From the NCBI RefSeq assembly GCF_000007705.1, contig NC_005085.1:4687081-4751080 (forward strand): 64,000 bases of DNA, in the 5' to 3' direction. The notes beneath the pieces are model-generated. The model did not search any database and was not told where the DNA came from. It was given only the letters and a program-made list of their open reading frames with translations. Position numbers and translations under genes: made by a program. How positions within the stretch are numbered: the first letter of the stretch is position 1; each line of letters opens with the position of its first letter. Source of the stretch: Chromobacterium violaceum ATCC 12472. GTDB taxonomy: Bacteria > Pseudomonadota > Gammaproteobacteria > Burkholderiales > Chromobacteriaceae. This document shows positions 46,205 to 54,530 of this stretch, piece by piece.

Positions 46205-46226
46205 GCCCGGCTGCGCCGGGCTTTTT
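46205..46226 (+). terminator. Rho-independent terminator after ccsB
   Basis: GCCCGG, loop CTGCG, CCGGGC (46205-46221), then TTTTT. Canonical. Confidence 0.92.
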
Positions 46227-46260
46227 GCATTTTCCCTGCCCGGCGCGCCGTCATTTGGTA

Positions 46261-46299
46261 TCCTTGTAGCGTTTTTATCGCTTTTTTATCGCACAAGGA
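46261..46299 (+). promoter_or_regulatory. Leader stem-loop with tandem repeats upstream of the TerC-family gene
   Basis: TCCTTGTaGCG (46261-46271) pairs with CGCACAAGGA (46290-46299) in a 10-bp stem with one bulged A. The loop is U-rich and contains TTTTTATCGC and TTTTTTATCGC as tandem copies. The 3' arm contains the only AAGGA-like ribosome site, 15 bp before the ATG. The same stretch could instead hold a promoter (TTGTAG, 17 bp, TATCGC). TerC-family genes are often under metal-sensing leaders, but I do not see the yybP-ykoY consensus. Confidence 0.45.
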
Positions 46300-46314
46300 A
46301 CGCTTTACACCATC

Positions 46315-47898
46315 ATGGACCTTTCATGGCTGTCCGACCCCGCCGCCTGGCTGGGCCTCTTGACGCTGATCATCCTCGAGATCGTACTCGGCATCGACAA
46401 CCTGATCTTCGTGGCCATCCTGGCCGAAAAACTCCCGCCGGAACAACGCGACCGCGCCCGCATCGTCGGCCTGTCGCTGGCGCTGGTGATGCGCCTGATC
46501 CTGCTGGCCAGCATCTCCTGGCTGGTCACCCTGACCACGCCGTTGTTCTCGGTCTGGGGCCAGTCCTTCGCCGGCCGCGACCTGATCATGCTGTGCGGCG
46601 GCGTGTTCCTGCTGTTCAAGGCCACCACCGAGCTGCATGAGCGGCTGGAGGGCGTCGAACACGTGAAGGGCGGCGCGCAGCGCGCCTACGCGGCCTTCGC
46701 CACCGTGGTCGCCCAGATCCTGGTGCTGGACGCGGTGTTCTCGATCGACTCGGTGATCACCGCCATCGGCATGTCCGAACACCTGCCGGTGATGATGCTG
46801 GCCGTCGTCATCGCCATGGTCCTGATGATCGCCGCCAGCAAGCCGCTGACCACCTTCGTCAACGCCCACCCCACCGTGGTGATGCTGTGCCTGGGCTTCC
46901 TGCTGATGATAGGCTTCAGCCTGATCGCGGAAGGCTTCGGCTTCCACATCCCCAAGGGCTACCTGTACGCCGCCATCGGCTTCTCGGTGTTGATCGAAGC
47001 CTTCAACCAGGTATCGCAGGCCAACCGCATCCGCTACCTGAACCGCACCCAGAGCTTCCGCGAGCGCACCGCCAACACGGTGCTGAGCCTGATGGGCAGC
47101 CGCCTGACCGCCGCCAGCGCCGACGAAGCCAAGCCGGAAGCCGGCCCGCAGCCGGTGGAGGACACCGCCTTCGGCCAGAACGAGCGCGCGATGATACACA
47201 GCGTGCTGACGCTGGCCGAGCGGCCGATCCGCGTGATCGCCACCCCGCGCGCCGACATCCACCGCCTGGACCTGAGCCAGCCGGAGGCGTCCCAGCGCAA
47301 GGCGCTGCGCGACAGCCCCTACTCCCGCCTGGTGGTGATACGCGACGGCAGCATAGACGAGCCGCTGGGCATCGTCGCCCGCAAGGACCTGCTGGCCCAG
47401 CTGCTGGACGGCCGCCCGCTGGACATCGACGCCGCGCTGCGCCAGCCGCTGGTGCTGCCGGAAACCGTCACCGTGCTGAAGGCGCTGGAGAGCTTCCGCC
47501 AGCACGCCGCCGACATGGCCTTCGTGGTCAACGAGTTCGGCAGCCTGGAAGGCATCGTCACCCAGAAGGACCTGATGGAGGCGATCGCCGGCGAATTCCC
47601 GGAAGAGCACGAGCGCCACGAGCTGCCGGCCATCGTGGTCCAGCCGGACGGCAGCTACGACGTGGAAGGCAGCCTGGAGCTCGTCACGCTGGAGCAGTAC
47701 CTGACGCTGGGCGATTTCGAGGACGAGGACTTCCACACCGTGGCCGGCCTGCTGATGGACTGCCTGGAGCGCATCCCGCGCGAGGGCGACGAAGTCACCG
47801 TCGGCGAATGGAAGCTGCGCGTCACCGCGCAGAAGGGCAACCGCACCGAGCGCGTGCTGATCAGCCCGCTGGCCGACGGCTTCGATGCCGCCATCTGA
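46315..47898 (+). CDS. TerC family membrane protein with CBS pair and CorC_HlyC domain
   Basis: This 527-residue protein resembles E. coli YoaE/YegH. The N-terminal TerC domain (about residues 1-230) has seven membrane segments and the acidic motifs [15 protein letters not shown] and [12 protein letters not shown], which in this family are thought to handle metal ions. Next comes a CBS pair (about 290-430), and then a CorC_HlyC domain (about 440-525, [19 protein letters not shown]). A role in metal export or homeostasis is inferred from the family. The last 14 bp overlap the next gene. Confidence 0.88.
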   Translation: MDLSWLSDPAAWLGLLTLIILEIVLGIDNLIFVAILAEKLPPEQRDRARIVGLSLALVMRLILLASISWLVTLTTPLFSVWGQSFAGRDLIMLCGGVFLLFKATTELHERLEGVEHVKGGAQRAYAAFATVVAQILVLDAVFSIDSVITAIGMSEHLPVMMLAVVIAMVLMIAASKPLTTFVNAHPTVVMLCLGFLLMIGFSLIAEGFGFHIPKGYLYAAIGFSVLIEAFNQVSQANRIRYLNRTQSFRERTANTVLSLMGSRLTAASADEAKPEAGPQPVEDTAFGQNERAMIHSVLTLAERPIRVIATPRADIHRLDLSQPEASQRKALRDSPYSRLVVIRDGSIDEPLGIVARKDLLAQLLDGRPLDIDAALRQPLVLPETVTVLKALESFRQHAADMAFVVNEFGSLEGIVTQKDLMEAIAGEFPEEHERHELPAIVVQPDGSYDVEGSLELVTLEQYLTLGDFEDEDFHTVAGLLMDCLERIPREGDEVTVGEWKLRVTAQKGNRTERVLISPLADGFDAAI

Positions 47899-48190
47899 GC
47901 CTGAGCATGGACCGGGGCCGTCCAGGCCCTGGTTTCTCTACGTGCTGCGCTGCGCCGACGGCGCGCTGTACACCGGCGTCAGCACCGACGTCGCGCGCCG
48001 CTACCGCCAGCACCAGGCCGGCAAGGGCGCGCGCTACACCCGCCTCAACCCGCCGCTCGCCGTCGAGCTGGTGATCGAATACCCGGACCGCTCCGCCGCG
48101 CTGCGCGCCGAGCACGCGTTCAAGCGGCTGTCCGCCGCGGCCAAACGGGATTTCCTGCGCGCCCACGGCGATGCCGGCCCGTCATCCTGA
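47885..48190 (+). CDS. GIY-YIG nuclease superfamily protein (YhbQ type)
   Basis: A 101-residue single-domain GIY-YIG protein. The motif appears as [19 protein letters not shown] (the variant YVL..YTG form of this family), with the catalytic Arg in VARRYRQHQ and the Glu in [10 protein letters not shown]. Small proteins of this kind are common in bacteria and some cut DNA in vitro; the biological role is unclear. It overlaps the TerC-family gene, so it is cotranscribed. Confidence 0.87.
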   Translation: MPPSEPEHGPGPSRPWFLYVLRCADGALYTGVSTDVARRYRQHQAGKGARYTRLNPPLAVELVIEYPDRSAALRAEHAFKRLSAAAKRDFLRAHGDAGPSS

Positions 48191-48335
48191 CGCCGCTTCC
48201 GCGCACTTTGCAAACAGCTGTAAAGACAGGCGTATTTACATATATGTACATATGTCTGTTTCAGACTATCTCTTCCAGGAAAGCTTAGGCTGAAGTGCAG
48301 GCAAACCTAGCCTGAACTTCAACGGGAGAACCGCC
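48191..48335 (+). promoter_or_regulatory. Control region of the small secreted protein: palindromes and a leader hairpin
   Basis: An AT-rich segment carries the perfect palindrome TATGTACATA (48243-48252) within overlapping ACATATAT/ACATATGT words. A TTGCAA box lies about 30 bp upstream. Closer to the gene, GAAGTgCAGGC (48292-48302), loop AAACCTA, GCCTGaACTTC (48310-48320) form an 11-bp stem with one mismatch, ending 4 bp before the GGGAG ribosome site. The hairpin would be part of the mRNA leader. Confidence 0.5.
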
Positions 48336-48683
48336 ATGAACCCGCTCGCTCGCACCACCCTGTCCGCCGTCCTGCTCGCCGTCTGCGGCCTAGCCTTCGC
48401 AGGCGCCGCCCAGGCCGACGAAACCCAGTGGCAAAAGGAGCATCCGCGCCGCGCGGAAGTCAACAAACGGCTGGCCAAACAGAACCAGCGCATCAACCAG
48501 GAACGGAAAAACGGCCAGATCAGCAAGGCCGAAGCGCGCAAGCTGCACAAGGAAGACCACGACATCCGCCAGCAGGAGCGCGGCATGGCCAAGCTCGATC
48601 GCGGCCACATCACCAGGCAGGAACAGAAGACCCTGAACCAGGAAGAAAACGGCGTCAGCCGCCAGATCAAGAACGGCAACTAG
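48336..48683 (+). CDS. Small secreted hydrophilic protein of unknown function
   Basis: The 115-residue product has a clear signal peptide (TTLSAVLLAVCGLAFAGAAQADE; cleavage after AQA likely). The mature part, about 86 residues, is highly charged and rich in Lys, Arg, Gln, Glu and Asn. It contains two related helix-loop segments: NQERKNGQISKAEARKLHKE and a second around LDRGHITRQEQKTLNQEEN. These loosely resemble EF-hand-like loops (D/N-x-x-x-G-x-I-S/T). It should be a periplasmic or secreted, mostly helical protein. I do not recognise a named family with certainty. It has its own structured leader. Confidence 0.72.
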   Translation: MNPLARTTLSAVLLAVCGLAFAGAAQADETQWQKEHPRRAEVNKRLAKQNQRINQERKNGQISKAEARKLHKEDHDIRQQERGMAKLDRGHITRQEQKTLNQEENGVSRQIKNGN

Positions 48684-48826
48684 CCGCCCCCTCCCGCGCG
48701 CCGAAAGCGGGCCAGCGCGTCTCCTTCCCTCAGAAACTGGCCGCAAGCGCGCAATGGGCGGTATAGTGAACGCCATCGTCATCCTGCGCGGCTGCGAGCG
48801 CGGCCGGTCCGCCACGGGGAGGAACC

Positions 48827-49744
48827 ATGTCAAACCGCATGTCCCGCATCGCCGCGCTGCTGGCCGGCATCCTGACGGCCGCCACGGCCTGCGCCGCCGA
48901 CGCCGTCCGCGTCGGCTCCAAGATTGACACCGAGGGCGCGCTGCTGGGCAACCTCATCCAGCAGGTGCTGGAGGCCCATGGCGTGAAGACCGAAGGCAGG
49001 CTGTCGCTGGGCAATACCAAGGTGGTGCGCACCGCCATCGCCGCCGGCGAGATCGACATCTATCCCGAATACACCGGCAACGGCGCCTTCTTCTTCTCCG
49101 ACGAAAAGAACCCGGCGTGGAAATCGGCCGCCGCCGGCTACCAGCGCGTCAAGCAGCTGGACTACGACAAGAACCGCATCGTCTGGCTCGCGCCCGCGCC
49201 GGCCAACAACACCTGGACCATCGCCGTGCGCCGCGACGTGGCCGACGCCAACCGCCTGCGCACGCTGGCCGATCTGGGCGCCTGGCTGGGCCGCGGCGGC
49301 CGCTTCAAGCTGGCGGCCTCGGCCGAGTTCATCGAACGGCCGGACGCTCTGCCGGCCTTCCAGAACGCCTACGGCTTCAAGCTGCGCCAGGACCAGTTGC
49401 TGGCGCTGGCCGGCGGCGACACCTCGGCCACCGTCAAGGCGGCCGCGGAACAGACCTCCGGCGTCAACGCGGCGATGGCCTACGGCACCGACGGCCCGGT
49501 GGCCGCGCTGGGCCTGGTCGCGCTGGCCGATCCCAAGGGCGTGCAGCCGGTGTACGCGCCGACGCCCATCATCCGCGCCGACGCGCTGGCCCGCCATCCG
49601 GACATCGCCGTCTGGCTCAAGCCGGTGTTCCAGTCGCTGGACGCCGCCACGCTGCAGAAACTCAACGCCAGCATCGCGCTGGAAGGCCGCAACGCGCGCC
49701 AGGTGGCCGCCGGCTATCTGAAGCGCAAGGGCTTCATCCAGTGA
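48827..49744 (+). CDS. Osmoprotectant ABC transporter, substrate-binding protein (YehZ/OsmF-like)
   Basis: This is the periplasmic binding protein for a quaternary-amine osmoprotectant importer. It has 305 residues with signal peptide LLAGILTAATACAADA. It matches E. coli YehZ closely as I recall it: VGSKIDTEGALLGNL, GEIDIYPEYTGNGAFFF, APANNTWTIAVR and GVNAAMAYGTDGPVAALGL. It is first of a four-gene operon binding protein-permease-ATPase-permease. A TATAGT -10-like box lies about 65 bp upstream. The substrate (glycine betaine or similar) is inferred. Confidence 0.92.
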   Translation: MSNRMSRIAALLAGILTAATACAADAVRVGSKIDTEGALLGNLIQQVLEAHGVKTEGRLSLGNTKVVRTAIAAGEIDIYPEYTGNGAFFFSDEKNPAWKSAAAGYQRVKQLDYDKNRIVWLAPAPANNTWTIAVRRDVADANRLRTLADLGAWLGRGGRFKLAASAEFIERPDALPAFQNAYGFKLRQDQLLALAGGDTSATVKAAAEQTSGVNAAMAYGTDGPVAALGLVALADPKGVQPVYAPTPIIRADALARHPDIAVWLKPVFQSLDAATLQKLNASIALEGRNARQVAAGYLKRKGFIQ

Positions 49745-49763
49745 CCTTGGGGCCGTTCGCCTG

Positions 49764-50903
49764 ATGCGGCTGCGCAACCGGATGCAGCTGGTCCTGGCGC
49801 TGCTGTTGCTGGCGGGCTTTTGCAGCCCGCTGCTCAGCCACGCGCCCAACCGCCTGCTCGGCGGCCAGGGCCTGCGCCTGCCCGCGCTGACCGGCGCGCT
49901 CTGGCTGATCGCGCCGGCGCTGCCTTTGCTGCTGTCTCCGTGGCTGCCTATCTCGCGCCGGCTGCATCGCCTGCTGGCGCTGTGCGCCGTCCTGCTGGCC
50001 AACGGGCTGTTGCTGCTGGCCGGCCAGGAGGCCGCGCGGCTGGGCGGCGGCGATCCGGACGCGCTGGCCCGCACGACTTTCAGCGCGGGTTTCTGGCTGC
50101 TGCTGCTGGCCGCCTGCCTGCAACTGGCCGAATCGCTGCGCGGCCTGGCCCTGAGCCTTCCCGTCCGCGCGCTGGCCGTCTGCGCCGCCTGCCTGCCAGC
50201 CTTGGCGTTGCTGGCCGCCGGGCAGCTGGACGCGCTGGCGCTGCTGCGCGAATACCATAACGACCCGGACGCCTTCCGGCAGGCGCTAGTGCGCCATCTG
50301 CAGCTGGTAGGCCTGTCGGTGCTGCCGGCCGCGCTGCTGGGCGCGGCGCTGGGGCTGGCGGCTTTCCGCCTGCCGCGGGTCGGGGCCTGGCTGTTCCCGC
50401 TCCTGAATACCTTGCAGACCATTCCTTCGCTGGCGCTGTTCGCGCTGCTGATCGCGCCGCTGGCGTGGCTGGGACGGCTGTGGCCGCAATCGGGCATCGC
50501 CGGCGTCGGCCTGGCGCCGGCCGTCACCGCGCTGACGCTGTACTCGCTGCTGCCGATGACCCACGGCACGCTGGCCGCGCTGCGCCAGGTGCCCGCCGCC
50601 GCCCGCGACAGCGCGCGCGGCATCGGCATGTCGCCGCGGCAGATACTCCTCCAGGTGGAGCTGCCGCTGGCGCTGCCGGTACTCATAACCGGCCTGCGCG
50701 TCACCACGGTGCAGGCGGTTGGGCTGGCCGCGGTGGCGGCGCTGATCGGCGCCGGCGGCTTCGGCGCCATCCTGTTCCAGGGCCTGTCCGCCAGCGCGCC
50801 GGACCAGGTGCTGCTGGGCGTGCTGCCCATCGTGCTGCTCACCCTGTGCTGCGACGCCGTCTTCAAGCTGCTGGCCTACCGGCTGGAGCGCGCACCGCGA
50901 TGA
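49764..50903 (+). CDS. Osmoprotectant ABC transporter, permease (YehY-like)
   Basis: A 379-residue inner-membrane permease with about eight to nine hydrophobic segments. The N-terminal half is a long membrane extension (several helices, Leu-rich). The C-terminal half is the BPD_transp_1 domain with the ATPase-contact loop REARDSARGIGMSP-like AARDSARGIGMSPRQILLQVELPLALPV. It starts 19 bp after the binding-protein gene and overlaps the ATPase gene by 4 bp. Confidence 0.9.
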   Translation: MRLRNRMQLVLALLLLAGFCSPLLSHAPNRLLGGQGLRLPALTGALWLIAPALPLLLSPWLPISRRLHRLLALCAVLLANGLLLLAGQEAARLGGGDPDALARTTFSAGFWLLLLAACLQLAESLRGLALSLPVRALAVCAACLPALALLAAGQLDALALLREYHNDPDAFRQALVRHLQLVGLSVLPAALLGAALGLAAFRLPRVGAWLFPLLNTLQTIPSLALFALLIAPLAWLGRLWPQSGIAGVGLAPAVTALTLYSLLPMTHGTLAALRQVPAAARDSARGIGMSPRQILLQVELPLALPVLITGLRVTTVQAVGLAAVAALIGAGGFGAILFQGLSASAPDQVLLGVLPIVLLTLCCDAVFKLLAYRLERAPR

Positions 50904-51829
50904 TTGAAATCGCCAATGTCAGCAAAGCCTTCCACGGCGCGCCCGCGGTATCGGACCTGTCGCTGACCGTGGCCGACGGCGAATTCGCGGTGCTGGTGGG
51001 CACCTCCGGCTCCGGCAAGTCCACCATGCTGAAAATGCTGAACCGGCTGCTTGCGCCGGACAGCGGCGAAATCCGCATCGCCGGCCGCGACATCCGTGCC
51101 CAGCCGCCGGAGCAGCTGCGCCGCCATATCGGCTACGCCATCCAGTCCGTCGGCCTGTTCCCGCACTGGACCGTCGAGCAGAACATCGCCGCGGTGCCGC
51201 AGCTGCTGAAATGGCCGCGCCCGCGGATACAGGCCCGGGTGGACGAGCTGCTGGCGCTGCTGCGGCTCCCCGACGGTCTCCGCCGCCGCTATCCGCACCA
51301 GCTGTCCGGCGGCCAGCAACAGCGCGTCGGCGTGGCCCGGGCGCTGGCGGCCGATCCCGACCTGCTGCTGATGGACGAACCCTTCGGCGCGCTGGACCCG
51401 GTGACCCGCGCCAATCTGCAGCAGGAGCTGGCACGCATCCACCGCCTGTCCGGCAAGACCATCATCCTGGTCACCCACGACATCGACGAAGCGCTGCTGC
51501 TGGGACAGCGCATCGCGGTGATGGACCAGGGCCGCATCCAGCAGCAGGGCAGCCCGCGCGACATCCTGCTGCATCCGGCCAACGACTTCGTCCGCGGCTT
51601 CTTTCAACCGGACGAGGCCGGCGTGCGGCTGCTGGGCCTGCAACGGGTGGCGGAGCGGATGCGGCCGGGCGAACGGGCGGCAGGCCCCCCCCTGCGCGCC
51701 GACGCCACCTTGCGCGAGGCCTTGTCCGCCTTCATCGTGCAAGGCGCGGCGGCGCTGCCCGTCATTGACGCCGCAGGCGCGGAAGTCGGCGCGCTGCGCT
51801 TCGAAGACCTGCTGGGCGCGGCGGCATGA
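50900..51829 (+). CDS. Osmoprotectant ABC transporter, ATP-binding protein (YehX-like)
   Basis: A 309-residue ABC ATPase of the OpuCA/YehX group: Walker A GTSGSGKST, Q-loop AIQSVGLFPH, signature LSGGQQQR, Walker B LLLMDEPFGALD, H-loop VTHDIDEA. The C-terminal tail (LREALSAFIVQGAAALPVID) looks like a single CBS-type segment, used by related transporters to sense ionic strength. The ATG overlaps the previous stop (ATGA), and its stop overlaps the next start. Confidence 0.92.
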   Translation: MIEIANVSKAFHGAPAVSDLSLTVADGEFAVLVGTSGSGKSTMLKMLNRLLAPDSGEIRIAGRDIRAQPPEQLRRHIGYAIQSVGLFPHWTVEQNIAAVPQLLKWPRPRIQARVDELLALLRLPDGLRRRYPHQLSGGQQQRVGVARALAADPDLLLMDEPFGALDPVTRANLQQELARIHRLSGKTIILVTHDIDEALLLGQRIAVMDQGRIQQQGSPRDILLHPANDFVRGFFQPDEAGVRLLGLQRVAERMRPGERAAGPPLRADATLREALSAFIVQGAAALPVIDAAGAEVGALRFEDLLGAAA

Positions 51830-52557
51830 AACGGCGCGCGGGGCTGATCGCCAGCGCGCTGGCCCTGGCCGCGCTGCTGCTGGCCTTGCCGCGCAGCGCG
51901 CCGCTGTTCCATGACTGGTTTCCCGAACTGGACCGCCCGCTGTATCTGCAGGACGGCTTCGGCGAGCTGCTGCTCGCCCACCTGGCCATTGTCGCGCTGT
52001 CCGGCGGCGCGGCCGCCTTGCTGGGGATCAGCGCCGCGCTGTGGACCAGCCGGCCCGCCGGGCGCGACTTTCGCCCGCTGCTGGAAACGCTGCTGTCCAT
52101 CGCCCAATCATTCCCGCCGGTGGCGGTGCTGGCGCTGACGGTGCCGCTGATCGGCTTCGGCGCCGCGCCGGCGCTGATCGCGCTGGCGCTGTACAGCTTG
52201 CTGCCCATCACCCACGCCGCGCTGGCCGGCCTGGCCTCGGTGCCCGAGGACGCGCTGGAAACCGCCCGCGGCATGGGCATGAGTCCGCGGCAAATGCTGT
52301 GGCGGGTGGAGCTGCCCTTGGCCGCGCCGGTCATCGTCGCCGGCCTGCGCACCGCGATGGTGATCAATATCGGCACCGCCGCGCTGGCCTCCACCGTCGG
52401 CGCCCGCACGCTGGGCCTGCCCATCATCGTCGGCCTGTCCGGCTTCAACACCGCCTACGTGATCCAGGGCGCGCTGCCGGTGGCGCTGCTGGCCATCGTC
52501 GTCGACCAAGCCTTTCAATGGCTCGGAGACTGGCTGAGTCCGTCGCAGCGCGGCTGA
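51826..52557 (+). CDS. Osmoprotectant ABC transporter, second permease (YehW-like)
   Basis: A 243-residue permease with about six membrane segments and the loop ALETARGMGMSPRQMLWRVELPLAAPV that contacts the ATPase. It completes the importer. Having two different permeases in one importer is characteristic of the OpuB/OpuC/Yeh group. It ends convergently with the MacB-type permease gene, 57 bp away. Confidence 0.91.
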   Translation: MKRRAGLIASALALAALLLALPRSAPLFHDWFPELDRPLYLQDGFGELLLAHLAIVALSGGAAALLGISAALWTSRPAGRDFRPLLETLLSIAQSFPPVAVLALTVPLIGFGAAPALIALALYSLLPITHAALAGLASVPEDALETARGMGMSPRQMLWRVELPLAAPVIVAGLRTAMVINIGTAALASTVGARTLGLPIIVGLSGFNTAYVIQGALPVALLAIVVDQAFQWLGDWLSPSQRG

Positions 52558-52563
52558 GCGGCC

Positions 52564-52601
52564 TGTGGATAAAAATCGCCGGCGGGACGCGCTGTGGACA
52601 A
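52564..52601. promoter_or_regulatory. Two DnaA-box-like 9-mers between convergent genes
   Basis: TGTGGATAA (52564-52572) is the exact complement of the consensus DnaA box TTATCCACA. TGTGGACAA (52593-52601) is a one-mismatch form in the same orientation. They lie in the 57-bp gap between two converging genes. A single such 9-mer could occur by chance in a window this size. Confidence 0.4.
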
Positions 52602-52614
52602 GTGCGCCGCCGCG

Positions 52615-53844
52615 CTATTCATAGCGCAGCGCCTCCACCGGCTCCAGATTGGCCGCCTTGACCGCCGGTGCCAGGCCGAACACCAAGCCGACGGTGACGG
52701 TGAAGCCCAGTGCCAGCGCGACCGCCCACCACGGCACCGCCGGCGCCGGCAGTGCCGGCACCAGCAGCGAGAACGCGCCGGCCAGCAGATAGCCGCCCAA
52801 CACGCCGGCCGCCCCGCCGGCCAGCGACAGGCAGACCGACTCGGACAGGAATTGCAGCAGAATGTGCGCGCGCCGGGCGCCCAGCGCCTTCAGCAGGCCG
52901 ATCTCGCGCGTCCGCTCGGTCACCGACACCAGCATGACGTTCATGATGCCTATCCCGCCCACCAGCAGCGAGATGCCGACGATGCCGGCCAGGCCCAGGC
53001 TCATGCCGTCGACGATGGCGTGGAAGGCCTCGCTCAGTTGGCGGGCGCTCTGAATGCGAAAGTCGTCGGCCTGGCCCGGCCCCAGCCGGTGCAGCCGGCG
53101 CAGCAGCGCGCGCAGGCGTTGCCGCACCGGCTCCAGCGCCGCCGGATCGGCGACGTTCAGCGCGATCGACAAATCGGGCGGGTTGCCGGCGGCCAGCGCG
53201 GCCTGGCCGGCGGAAAACGGTATCAGCAGATAGTTGTCGCTGCTGACGCCGAAGACCGCGCCGCGCGACTCCATCACGCCTATGATCTTGTACCACTCGC
53301 CCGACACCTCGACGAACTCGCCCTCCGGCCTCTCCGGCAGCTTGAGCTTGGCCGCCAGATCGCTGCCTATCACGCACACCTTGCGCCGGGAGCGGTCGTC
53401 ACTGTTGCGGATGAAGCGCCCCTCCCGCACGAAGGCCTGCTGCACCGTCTGGTAGGAAGCGGTGACCGCGTTGACCGCCGCGAAGGCGGTGCGGCGGCCG
53501 TAGCGGACAGTCGCGCCGTAGTCGCCGAACGGCGCGAACGACGCCGCCAGCGCCGCCGTGCCGCCCTCCTGCCGCAAGATCTGCCGGTAATCGGCCCAGC
53601 CCAGGCGATTGCGCCGCCCCTGCAGCGCCTCCTCCAGCTCGGTCTTGGCCTCCACGCTCAGGCTGTTGGCGCCCAGGCGGTCGAAATTCTCGCTGACCGA
53701 GCGCGACAGCCCCTGCACGATCGCGATCACGGCGATCACCGCGGCGACGCCGATGACGATGCCCAGCGCGCTGAGCAGGCTGCGCATCGGATGGCCGCGC
53801 AGGCTGCGCCAGCCGTTGCGCCAGCATTCGAGCAGCATCGTCAT
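52615..53844 (-). CDS. MacB/FtsX-type ABC transporter permease
   Basis: A 409-residue permease with the MacB layout: one membrane helix near the N terminus (SLLSALGIVIGVAAVIAVIAIVQGL), a large periplasmic domain (about residues 45-280), and three C-terminal helices beginning LAGIVGISLLVGGIGIMNVMLVSVTERTREIG, a family signature, and ending AANLEPVEALRYE. With the ATPase and adaptor encoded just upstream it forms a tripartite mechanotransmission-type exporter. It is the last gene of the peptide operon and overlaps the ATPase gene by 4 bp. Confidence 0.92.
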   Translation of the reverse strand: MTMLLECWRNGWRSLRGHPMRSLLSALGIVIGVAAVIAVIAIVQGLSRSVSENFDRLGANSLSVEAKTELEEALQGRRNRLGWADYRQILRQEGGTAALAASFAPFGDYGATVRYGRRTAFAAVNAVTASYQTVQQAFVREGRFIRNSDDRSRRKVCVIGSDLAAKLKLPERPEGEFVEVSGEWYKIIGVMESRGAVFGVSSDNYLLIPFSAGQAALAAGNPPDLSIALNVADPAALEPVRQRLRALLRRLHRLGPGQADDFRIQSARQLSEAFHAIVDGMSLGLAGIVGISLLVGGIGIMNVMLVSVTERTREIGLLKALGARRAHILLQFLSESVCLSLAGGAAGVLGGYLLAGAFSLLVPALPAPAVPWWAVALALGFTVTVGLVFGLAPAVKAANLEPVEALRYE

Positions 53845-54530
53845 GCCGCCTCCCCGCTGTCCGCGACCAGACGGCCGTCGGCCATCCGTATCCGCCGCCG
53901 GCAGCGGGCGGCGATCTCGTCCGAATGCGTCACCAGGATCAGCGTGTGCCCCTCCTGGTGCAGGCGGTCGAACAAGGCCATGATCTCCTCCCCGGTGGCG
54001 GAATCGAGATTGCCGGTCGGCTCGTCGGCCAACAGCAGCGCCGGACTGGCGCACAGCGCGCGCGCGATGGCGACCCGCTGGCGCTGGCCGCCGGACAGCT
54101 GGTTGGGCCTGGCCTGCAGCCGCGCGCCCAGTCCGACGCTGCGCAGCGCCTCGGCGGCGCGCCGCTCGCGCTCGGCGCCCGGCGCGCCGGCGTAGACCAG
54201 CGGCAGCATCACGTTCTCCAGCGCGCTCAGCCGCGGCAGCAGGTGGAAGCTCTGGAACACGAAGCCGATGTCGCGGTTGCGCACCCGAGCCAACTGGTCG
54301 TCCGTCATGCCTGCCACATCGACGCCGTTCAGCCGGTACTCGCCGGCGCTCGGGCGGTCCAGGCAGCCTATGATGTTCATCAGCGTCGATTTGCCCGAGC
54401 CGGAGGCACCGACGCAGGCGATGTATTCGTTGGCGCTGACGCTGAGATTCAGCGCCGACAGCGCCGGCGGCGCCGCTTCATCCTGCTGGTAGCGCTTGCA
54501 GATGCCGCGCAGCTCGATCAGCGGCGTCAT
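53841..54530 (-). CDS. MacB/LolD-type ABC transporter ATP-binding protein
   Basis: A 229-residue ATPase with Walker A GASGSGKST, Q-loop VFQSFHLLPRLSALENVMLPL (typical for the MacB/LolD group), signature LSGGQRQRVAIARAL, Walker B LLLADEPTGNLD and H-loop VTHSDE. It is encoded separately from the permease, unlike E. coli MacB where the two are fused. It overlaps both neighbours by 4 bp. Confidence 0.94.
   Translation of the reverse strand: MTPLIELRGICKRYQQDEAAPPALSALNLSVSANEYIACVGASGSGKSTLMNIIGCLDRPSAGEYRLNGVDVAGMTDDQLARVRNRDIGFVFQSFHLLPRLSALENVMLPLVYAGAPGAERERRAAEALRSVGLGARLQARPNQLSGGQRQRVAIARALCASPALLLADEPTGNLDSATGEEIMALFDRLHQEGHTLILVTHSDEIAARCRRRIRMADGRLVADSGEAA

Noticed and set aside
46227..46314. 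yybP-ykoY manganese riboswitch upstream of the TerC-family gene
   Set aside because: The leader is too short and I see none of the conserved loop sequences of that riboswitch. Only the simple stem-loop is supported.
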